DNA of 63,959 nucleotides from Psychrobacter sp. Pi2-52 (GTDB taxonomy: Bacteria; Pseudomonadota; Gammaproteobacteria; Pseudomonadales; Moraxellaceae). This document shows positions 44,344 through 54,598 of the stretch, one piece after another (positions within the stretch are counted from its first letter, which is position 1; each line of letters begins with the position of its first letter). Under the pieces are notes generated by a model, which was not told where the DNA came from, made no database searches, and saw only the letters and a program-made list of their open reading frames with translations. A program made the position numbers and the translations under genes. The DNA lies in the NCBI RefSeq assembly GCF_904846705.1, contig NZ_CAJHBS010000020.1, positions 1-63,959 on the forward strand. The letters run 5' to 3'.

Positions 44344-45498
44344 TTAGAGCTTTTTATCAGCACGTAACGCTTTCATCGCTGGTGTCTGTACCACTTGCCA
44401 ATCGTCAATGTTATCGTCAGCAGCTTCGTTGGACATATCGTCAGAACCCTTTGCTTTTACATCGTCAGCTAGTACCAAGAACATAGCCGCTAGATTTTGC
44501 GTTTTAGCGACGTCTAGTGCTTTGTGATAAGGCATCGCGGTAAGGGCAGTTGCCCACGCATCTGCCAACGCGACAGAGTCCGCTGCGACAGTGACTGAAG
44601 GTGCACCACCTGCAATAGGGTTGCCCGTTGTCGGGTCGATAGTATGGCTATAGCGTTTGCCATCGAATATGACAGAGTTGCGATAGTTGCCAGAGGTCGC
44701 TAGATGCATTTGGCTAGCCGTGTTTTTGGGTTGACGAATAGCAGATATGGTCTGACGTTCGCTGACCGTACTGCCTTTAATAGGGGCGTCAATCGCAATT
44801 TGCCATGGCTGCTGCTGGTTGTTCACACCAGAGGTGGCAATTTCACCGCCGATCTCAACCATATAATTACGAATTTGATAATCATCTCTCAGCACATCAG
44901 CAATGACATCGACGCCATAACCTTTGGCAACGGCAGAAAAATCTAAACCAACGCCATCTTTGGTTTTATAGATGGTGTCGTCTTTCTTTATGATGCTCTC
45001 AAAATCGACCAATGCTTTGGCTTGCGCAATCTCAACGGCAGTCGGTGGACTTTGTAGTCGCTCGACCGTCATGGTGCTCCCAAAGCCCCACGTGTTTACG
45101 AGTGGCATAACAGTAGGGTCAAAAGCACCGCCTGATTGCTGATAGACAATTTGCGAGACATCTAGCACACGACTAAAATCCGCATCGATAGTGATAGGTT
45201 TGTCTTTGCCCAAACGATTGAATGTAGATATCGTTGAGTCGTTTTGATAAGTAGACATGCTATCGTTAATTTGTTTTAGGCGCTCGTCTACCGCAGCTTG
45301 TATGGCAGCTTCGTCCGCATCATCAGGCAATTGATAGCTAATATGGTAGCTCGTCCCCATCGTCTCACCGATCAGATAGTTATAGTCTGGGGTTTGCTGG
45401 CAAGCGCTGAGACCTAAAGTACTAACAAGGCTGACGACGCTTACTAAGGTAAGGTGCAGAGATTTTTTGGAAGATAAGCTGGATATAGTGTTTTTCAT
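44344..45498 (-). CDS. apbE: FAD:protein FMN transferase ApbE
   Basis: ApbE attaches FMN covalently to threonines of NqrB and NqrC, using FAD and Mg2+. The 384-residue product is a predicted lipoprotein (MKNTISSLSSKKSLHL, lipobox LSAC). Family motifs are GTSYHISYQL, the DFSAVAKGYGVDVIAD stretch, GGEIATSG, and the metal-binding SYSHTIDPTTGNP-like segment (here YSHTIDPTTGNPI). ATG 45498 gives a proper lipoprotein signal; the longer frame from 45603 adds a poor leader. It lies between nqrF (with an SDR gene in between) and nqrM, and both of its likely targets carry the SGAT flavinylation motif. Confidence 0.94.
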   Translation of the reverse strand: MKNTISSLSSKKSLHLTLVSVVSLVSTLGLSACQQTPDYNYLIGETMGTSYHISYQLPDDADEAAIQAAVDERLKQINDSMSTYQNDSTISTFNRLGKDKPITIDADFSRVLDVSQIVYQQSGGAFDPTVMPLVNTWGFGSTMTVERLQSPPTAVEIAQAKALVDFESIIKKDDTIYKTKDGVGLDFSAVAKGYGVDVIADVLRDDYQIRNYMVEIGGEIATSGVNNQQQPWQIAIDAPIKGSTVSERQTISAIRQPKNTASQMHLATSGNYRNSVIFDGKRYSHTIDPTTGNPIAGGAPSVTVAADSVALADAWATALTAMPYHKALDVAKTQNLAAMFLVLADDVKAKGSDDMSNEAADDNIDDWQVVQTPAMKALRADKKL

Positions 45499-45621
45499 AA
45501 TATTTTCGGTATCGCGTAGAAATGAGTAGGGTGTAAAACAAGCCACGCTTATTTTACACCCCTTGAACCCAAAAATACCAACGAAGGCACCATTCAGCGA
45601 CAATTCGTTCGGTTGAGTAGC

Positions 45622-46422
45622 TTATTTCACTTGTGACTCACGTATGAGCTTATAGAGTTTTGGCGGAGAGACGCGGTTGACTCGTGTGGCCAGTTTTTCT
45701 ATGCGACCAGCGACGATGATATATTCATCCCCTTTAGTGAGCGCCTTCACGACTTGTTTAGCAAAATCAGTCGCAGTAAGACCGTTACTGGTTGATTCGT
45801 CCATCGTACCTTGTGCGCTACCGTCACCAGTCAACGCATTGATAGAGATATTAGTCTGAATAAACCCAGGGAATATCGTGGCTACTTCGATACCTTGGTC
45901 ATGTAGCTCAGCACGCAAACTATTTGCCCACATATGCAGCGCTGCCTTGGCTGCCCCATAAGCACCTCGATATTGTGTACCCAATAAACCTGCCACACTC
46001 GAGACCATCACGACTTTGCCGCCGCCTTGTGCGATCATATCAGGCAACGCCAGTCTAGTAAGACGCGTCTGAGCAAAGTAATCTATTTCCATGATTTGGC
46101 GTTCAACTTCTTCAGCCGTGTCCATGATGAGCGAACGCTGACTGATGCCGGCATTATTAATCAGCCAATCGATCTTTCCTGCTTGAGCTATTGCCATCTC
46201 ATAAGCGGATTTTGCTTGACTGGAATCACTGATATCAAAGGGAATGACAATATGTGTGTCAGCACGCTTGCAGCGTTGTTTGACTGTGTCTAATCTGTCC
46301 TGATCACGTCCACTTAAAATAATCCGAGCACCTTTTTTGGCAAAGGCTATGGCAAGGGCTTCTCCAATACCGCTAGAGGCACCTGTAATCCAAATGGTTA
46401 GATCTTTGTATTTCGTTTTCAT
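45622..46422 (-). CDS. Short-chain dehydrogenase/reductase
   Basis: This classical SDR of 266 residues has the cofactor motif TGASSGIG (about residues 14-21), INNAGISQRS, and catalytic Ser in VMVSSVAG. The catalytic YxxxK is YGAAK near residue 160. The C-terminal region resembles DHRS7-like proteins, but the substrate is unknown. It lies between nqrF and apbE on the same strand, with terminators on the nqrF side, so it need not belong to Na+-NQR function. Confidence 0.85.
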   Translation of the reverse strand: MKTKYKDLTIWITGASSGIGEALAIAFAKKGARIILSGRDQDRLDTVKQRCKRADTHIVIPFDISDSSQAKSAYEMAIAQAGKIDWLINNAGISQRSLIMDTAEEVERQIMEIDYFAQTRLTRLALPDMIAQGGGKVVMVSSVAGLLGTQYRGAYGAAKAALHMWANSLRAELHDQGIEVATIFPGFIQTNISINALTGDGSAQGTMDESTSNGLTATDFAKQVVKALTKGDEYIIVAGRIEKLATRVNRVSPPKLYKLIRESQVK

Positions 46423-46532
46423 AAGAGTCCTTTCTTAATATTTAGAGCGTTCATGATATAGGATAGCAATGCTGATCTACCAGTTAGATTTGTAGTCTCA
46501 ACAACCACAATGATTGCTAAAAATCACACAAA

Positions 46533-46558
46533 AAAAGAGCCTCAATTGAGACTCTTTT
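46533..46558. terminator. Terminator after nqrF
   Basis: A stem AAAAGAG-CTC with GAG-CTCTTTT (46533-46558, one mismatch, AATT loop) has A/T runs on both flanks. It lies 33 bases downstream of the nqrF stop and closes the nqr operon. Confidence 0.8.
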
Positions 46559-46591
46559 ACATACACTTTTAAGTTTATCTGGCGGGGTTAT

Positions 46592-47827
46592 TTAACCACC
46601 GAAATCATCAAGCATGATGTTTTCGTCTTCTACGCCCAAGCTGTGTAGCATATCGATCACAGCAGCGTTCATCATCGGTGGCCCACACATGTAGTATTCA
46701 CAGTCTTCTGGGTTTGGATGATCTTTCAGATAGTTTTCGAGCAACACGTTATGGATAAAGCCTGTTGGACCTTCCCAGTTATCTTCTGGTAATGGGTCAG
46801 ACAGAGCCACATGCCATTCAAAATTGTCAAACTCTTCTTCTAGCTGATCGTAATCTTCAACATAGAACATTTCACGAATCGAGCGAGCACCATACCAGAA
46901 ACTAATCTTACGGTCAGTATTCAAACGTTTGAGCTGATCAAAGATATGTGAGCGCATTGGAGCCATACCAGCACCACCACCAACAAAGATCATTTCAGCT
47001 TCGGTCTTCTTGGCAAAGAATTCACCATAAGGACCTGAAACTGTCACTTTGTCACCAGGTACTAAGCTAAATACCCATGAAGACATTTTGCCTGGTGGAA
47101 TACCGTCAGGACCACGTGGCGGTGGACTTGCGATACGGATGTTAAATTTGATGAGGCCTTTCTCTTCAGGATAGTTGGCCATTGAGTAAGCACGGATAAC
47201 AGGCTCATCAACTTTTGAGACATAGTTGAAAATGCCGAATTTTTCCCAGTCTTCTCTATACTCTTCATCAACCACAAAGTCTTTGTAGTGCACTTCATGC
47301 GGTGGCGCTTCCAACTGTACATAACCACCAGCGCGGAAGTTTACTTCTTCGCCTTCTGGAATTTTTAGTACCAGCTCTTTAATGAAGGTAGCAACGTTAT
47401 CGTTAGAGATAACTTCACATTCCCATTTCTGTACATCAAAAAACTCAGGGTCAATCTCAATTTTCATGTCTTGCTTAACAGCTACCTGACAAGCTAAGCG
47501 CATGTGATTGCGGATTTCACCTTGAGTAAAATAGCCTTCTTCGGTGGGCAAAATAGAACCACCACCTTCAATAACGCGGCAACGACACTGCGCACAAGTA
47601 CCACCACCACCACAAGCTGAAGATAAAAATATACCTTCGCCCGCTAGCGTTTGTAGTAGTTTGCCGCCAGCTGGTGTCACCACATCATTATCGGGATTAT
47701 CATTAATATGGATAGTGACATCGCCTGAACTGACCAGTCTTGAGCGCGCCGCCAAAATAATAGCGACGAGGCCCATGATGATCAAGGTAAACATAGCAAC
47801 GCCACCAATCGCCGTAGCGTAATCCAT
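46592..47827 (-). CDS. nqrF: Na+-NQR subunit F, NADH entry
   Basis: NqrF oxidises NADH and passes electrons through FAD and a 2Fe-2S centre. The 411-residue subunit has an N-terminal membrane helix (about 4-24) and a ferredoxin domain with [10 protein letters not shown] (about 70-80), whose fourth Cys is in LACQV. The FAD/NADH-binding ferredoxin reductase domain follows ([42 protein letters not shown]). It is the last gene of the operon. The gap from nqrE is 122 bases, wider than between the other subunits. Confidence 0.97.
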   Translation of the reverse strand: MDYATAIGGVAMFTLIIMGLVAIILAARSRLVSSGDVTIHINDNPDNDVVTPAGGKLLQTLAGEGIFLSSACGGGGTCAQCRCRVIEGGGSILPTEEGYFTQGEIRNHMRLACQVAVKQDMKIEIDPEFFDVQKWECEVISNDNVATFIKELVLKIPEGEEVNFRAGGYVQLEAPPHEVHYKDFVVDEEYREDWEKFGIFNYVSKVDEPVIRAYSMANYPEEKGLIKFNIRIASPPPRGPDGIPPGKMSSWVFSLVPGDKVTVSGPYGEFFAKKTEAEMIFVGGGAGMAPMRSHIFDQLKRLNTDRKISFWYGARSIREMFYVEDYDQLEEEFDNFEWHVALSDPLPEDNWEGPTGFIHNVLLENYLKDHPNPEDCEYYMCGPPMMNAAVIDMLHSLGVEDENIMLDDFGG

Positions 47828-47949
47828 GGTAGGTATCCTTAATCTATGGGGTAGGGGTGTGAGGGCATAATCTATGCTGTACCCAAACCTCTACCGAATA
47901 AATGAATTAAATAAGTCAAATAGCTAATGAAAGCTTTGAGCTTAGCGGT

Positions 47950-48558
47950 TTAGATGGACATACCACCGAACGACATAAAGCCGAGCGACATAAGACCAAC
48001 CGTGATAAAAGTAATACCAAGACCACGCAGCGGTGCTGGAATGTCTGAGTATTTTAGCTTTTCACGGATACCCGCCAATGCTGTAATAGCAAGTGCCCAA
48101 CCGAAGCCTGCACCCACACCATAGACAACAGATTCACCAAAGTTATAGTCACGCTCAACCATAAATAGTACACCACCTAAGATGGCACAGTTTACGGTGA
48201 TTAGTGGTAAGAATACCCCAAGCGCGTTATATAGACTCGGTACAAACTTGTCCAAGAACATCTCTAAGATCTGTACGGTGGCTGCAATCAAACCGATATA
48301 ACTTAGCAATCCTAAGAAGCTCAAGTCGATATCAGGGAAACCTGCCCATGCTAGCGCACCATCTTTTAGGATGAACTGGAATAGTAAATTGTTTAGTGGA
48401 ACGGTAATTGCCATCACGACAACAACCGCAACACCTAGACCAATCGCTGTAGAGACTTTTTTGGATACGGCCAAAAAAGTACACATACCTAAGAAGTAGG
48501 CAAGCGCCATGTTCTCAATAAAGACTGAGGTTATAAATAAACTAACATAATGTCCCAT
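47950..48558 (-). CDS. nqrE: Na+-NQR subunit E
   Basis: NqrE is an integral membrane subunit with six helices that, with NqrD, holds an iron centre within the membrane. The 202-residue length and motifs [19 protein letters not shown] and [13 protein letters not shown] (each carrying a conserved Cys) are typical. Its ATG overlaps the nqrD stop by one base (TAATG), so translation is coupled. Confidence 0.96.
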   Translation of the reverse strand: MGHYVSLFITSVFIENMALAYFLGMCTFLAVSKKVSTAIGLGVAVVVVMAITVPLNNLLFQFILKDGALAWAGFPDIDLSFLGLLSYIGLIAATVQILEMFLDKFVPSLYNALGVFLPLITVNCAILGGVLFMVERDYNFGESVVYGVGAGFGWALAITALAGIREKLKYSDIPAPLRGLGITFITVGLMSLGFMSFGGMSI

Positions 48559-49229
48559 TAGTGACCGCCTCCATGTGCCATGCCTTTAGACTGCGGCTTC
48601 ATTACAAACTCAGCTTCTTCAACTTGTTCTGGTTTCCAGATACGGACAACAGCGATGAACAAACCAATGATAAAGAACGCTGATGGTGGTAACAGTAATA
48701 GACCGTTTGGTATGTACCAACCGCCATCAGTAACTGGCTGTAAAATCGTAATACCGAACCAAGTACCAGCACCTAATAGCTCACGGATAGTTGCAACGAA
48801 TAGCAATACTGCTGAGTAACCAAGACCGTTACCAATACCGTCTAAAAAGCTTGGGATTGGTGGGTTGCTCATAGCAAATGCTTCAGCACGGCCCATAACG
48901 ATACAGTTCGTGATGATCAAACCAACGAAAACTGACAAACCTTTACTGACGTCATAAGCAACTGCTTTTAGTACCTGATCAACCAAGATAACCAACGAAG
49001 CAATAATCGTCATCTGTACGATGATACGAATGCTTGATGGAATCTGCTTACGGATGATTGAGATAAAGAAGCTTGAAAATGCCGTTACCAAAGTCAATGC
49101 CACACACATGACCATAGCATTAGCCATGCTGGTGGTGACAGCCAATGCCGAACAGATACCAAGGATCTGTAGGGCAATAGGGTTATTATCAAAGATAGGC
49201 GTGGTTAAAATGCTTTTAGTGTCAGCCAT
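48558..49229 (-). CDS. nqrD: Na+-NQR subunit D
   Basis: NqrD is the six-helix partner of NqrE. The 223-residue product has the paired Cys motifs [13 protein letters not shown] and [16 protein letters not shown], and the family-typical [12 protein letters not shown] near the C-terminus. It follows nqrC after one base. The histidine-rich end (HGGGH) is short and unlike the rest. Confidence 0.96.
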   Translation of the reverse strand: MADTKSILTTPIFDNNPIALQILGICSALAVTTSMANAMVMCVALTLVTAFSSFFISIIRKQIPSSIRIIVQMTIIASLVILVDQVLKAVAYDVSKGLSVFVGLIITNCIVMGRAEAFAMSNPPIPSFLDGIGNGLGYSAVLLFVATIRELLGAGTWFGITILQPVTDGGWYIPNGLLLLPPSAFFIIGLFIAVVRIWKPEQVEEAEFVMKPQSKGMAHGGGH

Positions 49230-49230
49230 G

Positions 49231-50133
49231 TTATGCCTCCTTGCCGTTTGCTACTGGTAGCTTGGCTGCCAATTCGGTTTTAGGTTGAGCTGCTGGCTTT
49301 GATTGATTTGCTTGCGTATCTGCACCTTCAACCGTTTGGCCGCTCTTTTCGCGTAGCGTATCTAGATAAGGCTTATAACCTTGCTCGCCTAACCAAAACT
49401 GAATCATGTTGCTGACGCCGCGGCTAGTCAATGTCGCACCGCTAATGCCATCAACCCAGTTTTCTTTTGGGTTACCAGCTTTGGTTACACCAGTGGCAAC
49501 GTTACCATTCTCGTCATAAGACTCGATACCGCTCCACTTTGCACGCCACTCTGGCTCTTCGATACGAGCGCCAAGACCTGGGGTTTCTTTATGCTCGTAG
49601 AAACTGATACCTTTGATGGTATTCATATCACTTTCGAGCGTTAAGAAACCATAGATAGTACCCCATAGACCGTAGCCCTGAATTGGCAATACAACCGTTT
49701 CTGGCTGACCTGCGTCATCATTCTTGACATAGACTTTGGCATATTTTGGCTTACGACCAATACCAGCAGGATCGTTGTCACCCAAGTCTTCACTTAGAGC
49801 TTGGTTTTTTGTCGCTTGACTGGCGTCATAAGCATTACGATCAGGGATACCAGCAGTTTTTAGCGCATCGTCATCGAGATAAGTACCTTCGTTTAGATCA
49901 ATGATTTTTACTTCAAAGTCTTTAAAGCGTTCGGCGACGTCATCTGCTGTATCAGACTCAGCGTCATACATATCAGCCGCAACTAAGATGTTTTTGTTGC
50001 GGTCTAAACGTGCGTTTTCAACTTGCGCAGGCTTTAGACCAACAGCCACTGCTGAGACCAACACTGAACACACCAAGCATAGCGTCAAAGCCACACTGAT
50101 GGTTTTCACGTTATTACTTTTGGGCTTGGACAT
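49231..50133 (-). CDS. nqrC: Na+-NQR subunit C
   Basis: NqrC carries covalently bound FMN on a periplasmic domain anchored by one N-terminal helix ([20 protein letters not shown]). The flavinylation site for ApbE is the SGATLT motif near residue 245. The 300-residue product has an Ala/Lys/Gln-rich tail of about 35 residues beyond the usual end. The start overlaps the nqrB stop by 20 bases. Confidence 0.96.
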   Translation of the reverse strand: MSKPKSNNVKTISVALTLCLVCSVLVSAVAVGLKPAQVENARLDRNKNILVAADMYDAESDTADDVAERFKDFEVKIIDLNEGTYLDDDALKTAGIPDRNAYDASQATKNQALSEDLGDNDPAGIGRKPKYAKVYVKNDDAGQPETVVLPIQGYGLWGTIYGFLTLESDMNTIKGISFYEHKETPGLGARIEEPEWRAKWSGIESYDENGNVATGVTKAGNPKENWVDGISGATLTSRGVSNMIQFWLGEQGYKPYLDTLREKSGQTVEGADTQANQSKPAAQPKTELAAKLPVANGKEA

Positions 50134-51349
50134 AACGAACCCTCCGAGCGGTTTGGCGTTTGATATTTGCTTGAGTCACAAAGTAATCAAACAATGGAGC
50201 AAATAAGTTGGCGAATAGAATGGCCAGCATGATGCCTTCTGGGAAAGCAGGGTTGATGACGCGAATCAATACGGTCATAAAACCAATCAAGATACCGTAA
50301 GCCCAGCGGCCTTTGTTTGTATGCGCAGCTGATACTGGGTCGGTTGCCATAAATACAGCACCGAAAGCAAAGCCACCGATAACTAGGTGCCAGTAGAACG
50401 GTAAGCTCATCATCATGTTGTCTTCAGAACCAATCATGTTGAATACAAGAGACGTCGCAATTAGACCGACCACACAACCTGCCATAATGCGCCAAGAAGC
50501 AATACGCGTCCATAGCAACACTGCCGCACCCATTAGGATAGCTAGCGTCGATACTTCACCAATACTACCTTGCATATTACCTAAGAATGCATCACTCCAC
50601 GTGATGGCATTACCATAGACGTCGACGAAGTCCTGAGGAACCACACCAAGGGCTGCAAGGCCAAGTGGCGTCGCGCCTGAGAAACCATCTACTGCTGTCC
50701 ATACTGAGTCACCAGACATATAGGCTGGATAAGCAAAGTATAAGAATGCACGACCCGATAGGGCAGGGTTAAGGAAGTTTTTACCAGTACCACCGAACAC
50801 TTCTTTTGCGACAACCACACCGAAGATAATACCTAGGGCAACTTGCCATAAAGGAATATCAGGTGGTAGACATAATGCAAATAGAACTGAAGTCACAAAA
50901 AAACCTTCGTTAACTTCGTGTCCACGGACGACAGCAAAGATAATCTCACAGAGAATACCTACCGCAAACGTCACGATATAGATAGGCAAAAACTGCATCG
51001 CACCATAAACGAAGCTTGCCCAGATACTGTCTGGGTTATAGCCTGCCATGCTAGTGATTACAGTACGCCAGCCTTCAGGCTGCAAGCCAAGCTGAGCGAT
51101 AGCGGTTAGTGCTTGATGACCAATGTTGTACATACCCCAAAACATCGCTGGGAAGGTACATAGCCATACAGTAATCATAATACGTTTTAGGTCAATGCCG
51201 TCACGTACATGCGATGAGGCATAAGTGGTCGAGCTTGGTTGACGTAAGAACGTATCAAACATCTCAAAAATAGCGTAGTACTTTTCGTGTTTGCCGCCTT
51301 TGGTGAAAGATGGCTCCATACGATCGAACATATTGTGTAAAAATTTCAT
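50114..51349 (-). CDS. nqrB: Na+-NQR subunit B
   Basis: NqrB is the largest membrane subunit. It carries covalent FMN and riboflavin and forms the ubiquinone-reduction and ion path. The 411-residue product has about nine or ten helices. The flavinylation motif is in [15 protein letters not shown] near residue 235, and acidic and aromatic residues line helix loops ([17 protein letters not shown]). Its start lies five bases after nqrA. Confidence 0.96.
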   Translation of the reverse strand: MKFLHNMFDRMEPSFTKGGKHEKYYAIFEMFDTFLRQPSSTTYASSHVRDGIDLKRIMITVWLCTFPAMFWGMYNIGHQALTAIAQLGLQPEGWRTVITSMAGYNPDSIWASFVYGAMQFLPIYIVTFAVGILCEIIFAVVRGHEVNEGFFVTSVLFALCLPPDIPLWQVALGIIFGVVVAKEVFGGTGKNFLNPALSGRAFLYFAYPAYMSGDSVWTAVDGFSGATPLGLAALGVVPQDFVDVYGNAITWSDAFLGNMQGSIGEVSTLAILMGAAVLLWTRIASWRIMAGCVVGLIATSLVFNMIGSEDNMMMSLPFYWHLVIGGFAFGAVFMATDPVSAAHTNKGRWAYGILIGFMTVLIRVINPAFPEGIMLAILFANLFAPLFDYFVTQANIKRQTARRVRYVQAQK

Positions 51350-51354
51350 CGTGG

Positions 51355-52707
51355 TTAGCCCTCCAGCTCAATGCGCGTTAAGTTATCACGCAAAATATCA
51401 CCGAATTCATATTTGCCAGGAGATACAAAGGTGCATAGTGCCAAATCTTCTTCGTCCAGTTCAAGCACACCCAAATCTACGGCGCTAATGATGTCTTCGA
51501 CGATCAATGCACGTAGTAACTGAGTTGGTAGGTAATCTTGTGGCATTACTTCTTCGTAGACACCGATTGGTACCATCGCTCGTGGTGAGCCGTTACTTGT
51601 CGTAGTAAAGTCGTACTTTTTGCCACCAAAGAACTGCGAAATGTAGATAGGCAGTTTTGAGAAGCGGTTTTTACCTGGAGTAAAGAAATGGAACGCAGGA
51701 CGCTCACGGCCTTCAGTCAATACACTGATCTGATTGTGAAAACGACCCAGATAGGCGATATTTTCAAACACTTTGCGACCAGACAATACTGAACCTGAAA
51801 TGATACGGTTCTCGCCAGCAGCCAGCTTACCTTTGGTCAATGCAGTGATATCAGCACCGCGTTCAGTCATAACCAAATGCGGGTTAGTGACCGCAGGACC
51901 TGCTAAACTCACCATGCGGCGCGTATATAGACGACCTGTCGTAAACAATTTACCGATGGCAATCACGTCTTGATAACCAATCGTCCATACGGTCACACCG
52001 CGGCTAATAGGGTGCAAGAAATGAATATGCGTACCAGCAAGACCAGCTGGATGCTTACCAGCAAAACCATGATACTCAGTGACGTTATTCGCTGCAGTTT
52101 TTGCAACTGGCGTCAGTTGGGTATCGCCGTGATGGCAGACAAAGGTCTTTGGACTAAGCGTAGATAATACTGCAAGTCCATCATTGAACGCTTGTAGCTG
52201 CTCATTGATCACAAGCATCGGGTCAAAGGCAAGTGGATTGGTATCCATTGCTGTGACAAAGATAGCATGTGGACGAGCGCCGATTTCGGGTGCGCGGCTA
52301 TAAGGACGCGTACGGAACGCCGTCCATTCGCCAGAGGCAATCAGTTGGGTTTCAACGACTTCAGAGTCTAGGTCAGCAAGCTGCTGTGAGTCATAGCGCT
52401 CAAAGTCTACTTCTTCACCATTTGGGTCGACCGCAATCACAAGACTCTCAAACACTCGACGTTCGCCACGTTTAACAGCGACGACCTTACCGGCAGCAGG
52501 GGCAGTGTAGATCACGCCAACACGTTTTTTGTCTTCATAAACGGGCTGACCTTTGGCTACAATGTCACCTTCTTTGACATTCATAGTGGGTTTCATACCC
52601 ACATAATCATAGCCAACAAGTGCTACATGTGTCGGTTGGTGCTCAGATATCTCGCGGGAGGGTTCACCAGTGATGGGCAAATCCAAACCTTTTTTGATGG
52701 TAATCAT
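51355..52707 (-). CDS. nqrA: Na+-NQR subunit A
   Basis: NqrA is the peripheral subunit near the quinone site and is the first gene of the operon. The 450-residue product has a biotinyl/lipoyl-like N-terminal region ([32 protein letters not shown]) and the conserved [23 protein letters not shown]. The whole nqrABCDEF operon is present. The 1,084-base spacer ahead of it, shared with the divergent hisA gene, must hold its promoter. Confidence 0.96.
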   Translation of the reverse strand: MITIKKGLDLPITGEPSREISEHQPTHVALVGYDYVGMKPTMNVKEGDIVAKGQPVYEDKKRVGVIYTAPAAGKVVAVKRGERRVFESLVIAVDPNGEEVDFERYDSQQLADLDSEVVETQLIASGEWTAFRTRPYSRAPEIGARPHAIFVTAMDTNPLAFDPMLVINEQLQAFNDGLAVLSTLSPKTFVCHHGDTQLTPVAKTAANNVTEYHGFAGKHPAGLAGTHIHFLHPISRGVTVWTIGYQDVIAIGKLFTTGRLYTRRMVSLAGPAVTNPHLVMTERGADITALTKGKLAAGENRIISGSVLSGRKVFENIAYLGRFHNQISVLTEGRERPAFHFFTPGKNRFSKLPIYISQFFGGKKYDFTTTSNGSPRAMVPIGVYEEVMPQDYLPTQLLRALIVEDIISAVDLGVLELDEEDLALCTFVSPGKYEFGDILRDNLTRIELEG

Positions 52708-53791
52708 AAGCGAAAACTTAGTCCATAGTCTAAAACGATACCAGACGTCCTGTTTGGTATATCGGTAGCATGAACGTTTGTATCACTCAACAAAGCCTTC
52801 AATCGTCTATTTCCTTTATAGTGAAATAGGGATGAAAGCTCTGTGAAGACAATACATGATCATAACTACTAGTAAGAGTATTAACGCTGACCTTAGACTC
52901 CTTAACAACACGTTAATGTCTTATTCGAATTACCAAAGTGGCGACTGGCTACCAAGGTGTATGCTAAAACCGTTTCATCGAAATCAATCACTACAGCACA
53001 TGGCTAAAAGGGACTGGTTTAAATACAAAAGGTTTTATCACACGTTTCATTGAAATTTAAAACTTGTAACACCAGTATGTTTGACCCTCTCTCGTTCACT
53101 AATATCGTTTAAAGATATTCGATAGAATAAGAGTGTGGCCAAATAACGATCTATTAAGGTAGATGATATACTGGTTAAAAGACAAACTAGCTAAGCAACT
53201 GATAAGCAAACCTCGCTTATTATAAGCTGCTATAGTTTTAATCGTAACGGTTTTAATATAGTTAGCTAGTGATAGGGACTTGCAAGACATCTAATTAAGG
53301 TTAAATACCGCAGAATCGATGGTTTAGAGACTATTGGTTGAGATTTTTTCAGATAGTCCTTTTTAGCAATTTCTTAGCCAATATTTTATTGGCATATTGA
53401 GCGATTGCTCGATCCATCCTGTATTAGTGAGTCGTAACAACTCAACAAAAAGCGTAACACATGGTTACTATCACATAGAAACAAATAAAAATTTACCTAG
53501 GATTATACGCTAAATTGACCTAAAATTGCCAGTCAGTAATAGAATTTAACGATTGTTGGTAGTGATTCTACGTACTAAAACTTATGGTTATGATTGTCTA
53601 GTTTCTGTCTTTCTTATTTGTATTCAAACAGATTGCTAACTTAGCAATATCTTGGTTTTCGATCTGTCCATAATTTATGCTACTTTTAAGCTGCGTTTTC
53701 TATCGTTATTTGATTCTTCAATAACGTTTCATTCTCAAAATTTTAATTTACTAAATTTATTGCCAATCTTGTGCTTTATAAGGAATGCTAT
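52708..53791. other. Long divergent spacer between nqrA and hisA
   Basis: At 1,084 bases this is the longest non-coding stretch in the window. It contains short open frames on both strands (52856-53053, 53099-53290) without family character or clear ribosome sites. Small dyads are CTATTTC/GAAATAG at 52807-52829 and a run of three hairpins near 53382-53455 (GCCAAT/ATTGGC, GAGC/GCTC, TGAGT/ACTCA). Promoters of nqrA and hisA must lie here. I cannot identify an RNA gene. Confidence 0.35.
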
Positions 53792-54529
53792 ATGTGTGCT
53801 GTGCCTGTCATTATCCCGGCTATTGATTTAAAAGATGGTAAGTGTGTACGTTTAAAACAAGGCCGTATGGAAGATGATACGGTATTCTCTGATGACCCAG
53901 TTGCTATGGCAGCACGTTGGGTAGATGAAGGCGCGCGTCGCTTACATCTGGTTGATTTGAATGGTGCTTTTGATGGCGTGCCAGTACATAGACAAGTGGT
54001 CAATGATATCACCAAAGCCTACCCAAACCTGCCTATTCAGCTGGGCGGCGGTGTACGCAACATGAACACCATTGAGCAGTATATTACCGCAGGTTTGACG
54101 TATATCATTATCGGTACGAAAGCTGTTGAAGATCCTGATTTTGTCGCTGAAGCTTGTCGCGAATTTGCAGGGCATATCATCGTCGGTATCGATGCCAAAG
54201 ACGGTATGGTAGCTACTCATGGCTGGGCAAACGTGACAGATACCAAAGCGACCGAGCTTGCTAAGCGCTTTGCAGACGTCGGCGTGTCATCAATCGTTTA
54301 TACTGATATCGCCCGTGATGGCATGATGCAAGGCGTTAATGTTGAACAAACTGTTAATTTGGCGCGTGAAGGCGGACTACCTGTGATTGCATCAGGTGGC
54401 GTTACCGATATGAAAGATATCGAGCTGTTGAAGCCTTATGGTGATTGTATCGAAGGTATCATTACCGGTCGCGCTATCTATGAAGGCACGTTGAACTTGA
54501 GCGAAGCGCAGCTTTACTTAGATAGCTAA
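53792..54529 (+). CDS. hisA: Phosphoribosylformimino-5-aminoimidazole carboxamide ribotide isomerase
   Basis: HisA isomerises ProFAR to PRFAR in histidine synthesis. The 245-residue TIM barrel has [17 protein letters not shown] with the first catalytic Asp, and QLGGGVRN. The second Asp is in [11 protein letters not shown] near residue 129, and IASGGV and [11 protein letters not shown] are phosphate-binding loops. I chose the ATG at 53792 because AGGA stands seven bases upstream; a GTG 21 bases earlier is less likely. hisF, usually next, is replaced by an mscS gene. Confidence 0.96.
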   Translation: MCAVPVIIPAIDLKDGKCVRLKQGRMEDDTVFSDDPVAMAARWVDEGARRLHLVDLNGAFDGVPVHRQVVNDITKAYPNLPIQLGGGVRNMNTIEQYITAGLTYIIIGTKAVEDPDFVAEACREFAGHIIVGIDAKDGMVATHGWANVTDTKATELAKRFADVGVSSIVYTDIARDGMMQGVNVEQTVNLAREGGLPVIASGGVTDMKDIELLKPYGDCIEGIITGRAIYEGTLNLSEAQLYLDS

Positions 54530-54598
54530 ATAAAGCCAGACAGCTAATTCTTAACAACTAGCTAAGCGAGAAAAATCCGTAAAAAATAAAGGATGCTT

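Noticed and set aside
52856..53053. 65-codon frame in the nqrA-hisA spacer
   Set aside because: No ribosome site or recognisable motif; composition resembles the non-coding surroundings.
53099..53290. 63-codon minus-strand frame in the nqrA-hisA spacer
   Set aside because: Same reasons; no signal peptide or conserved pattern.
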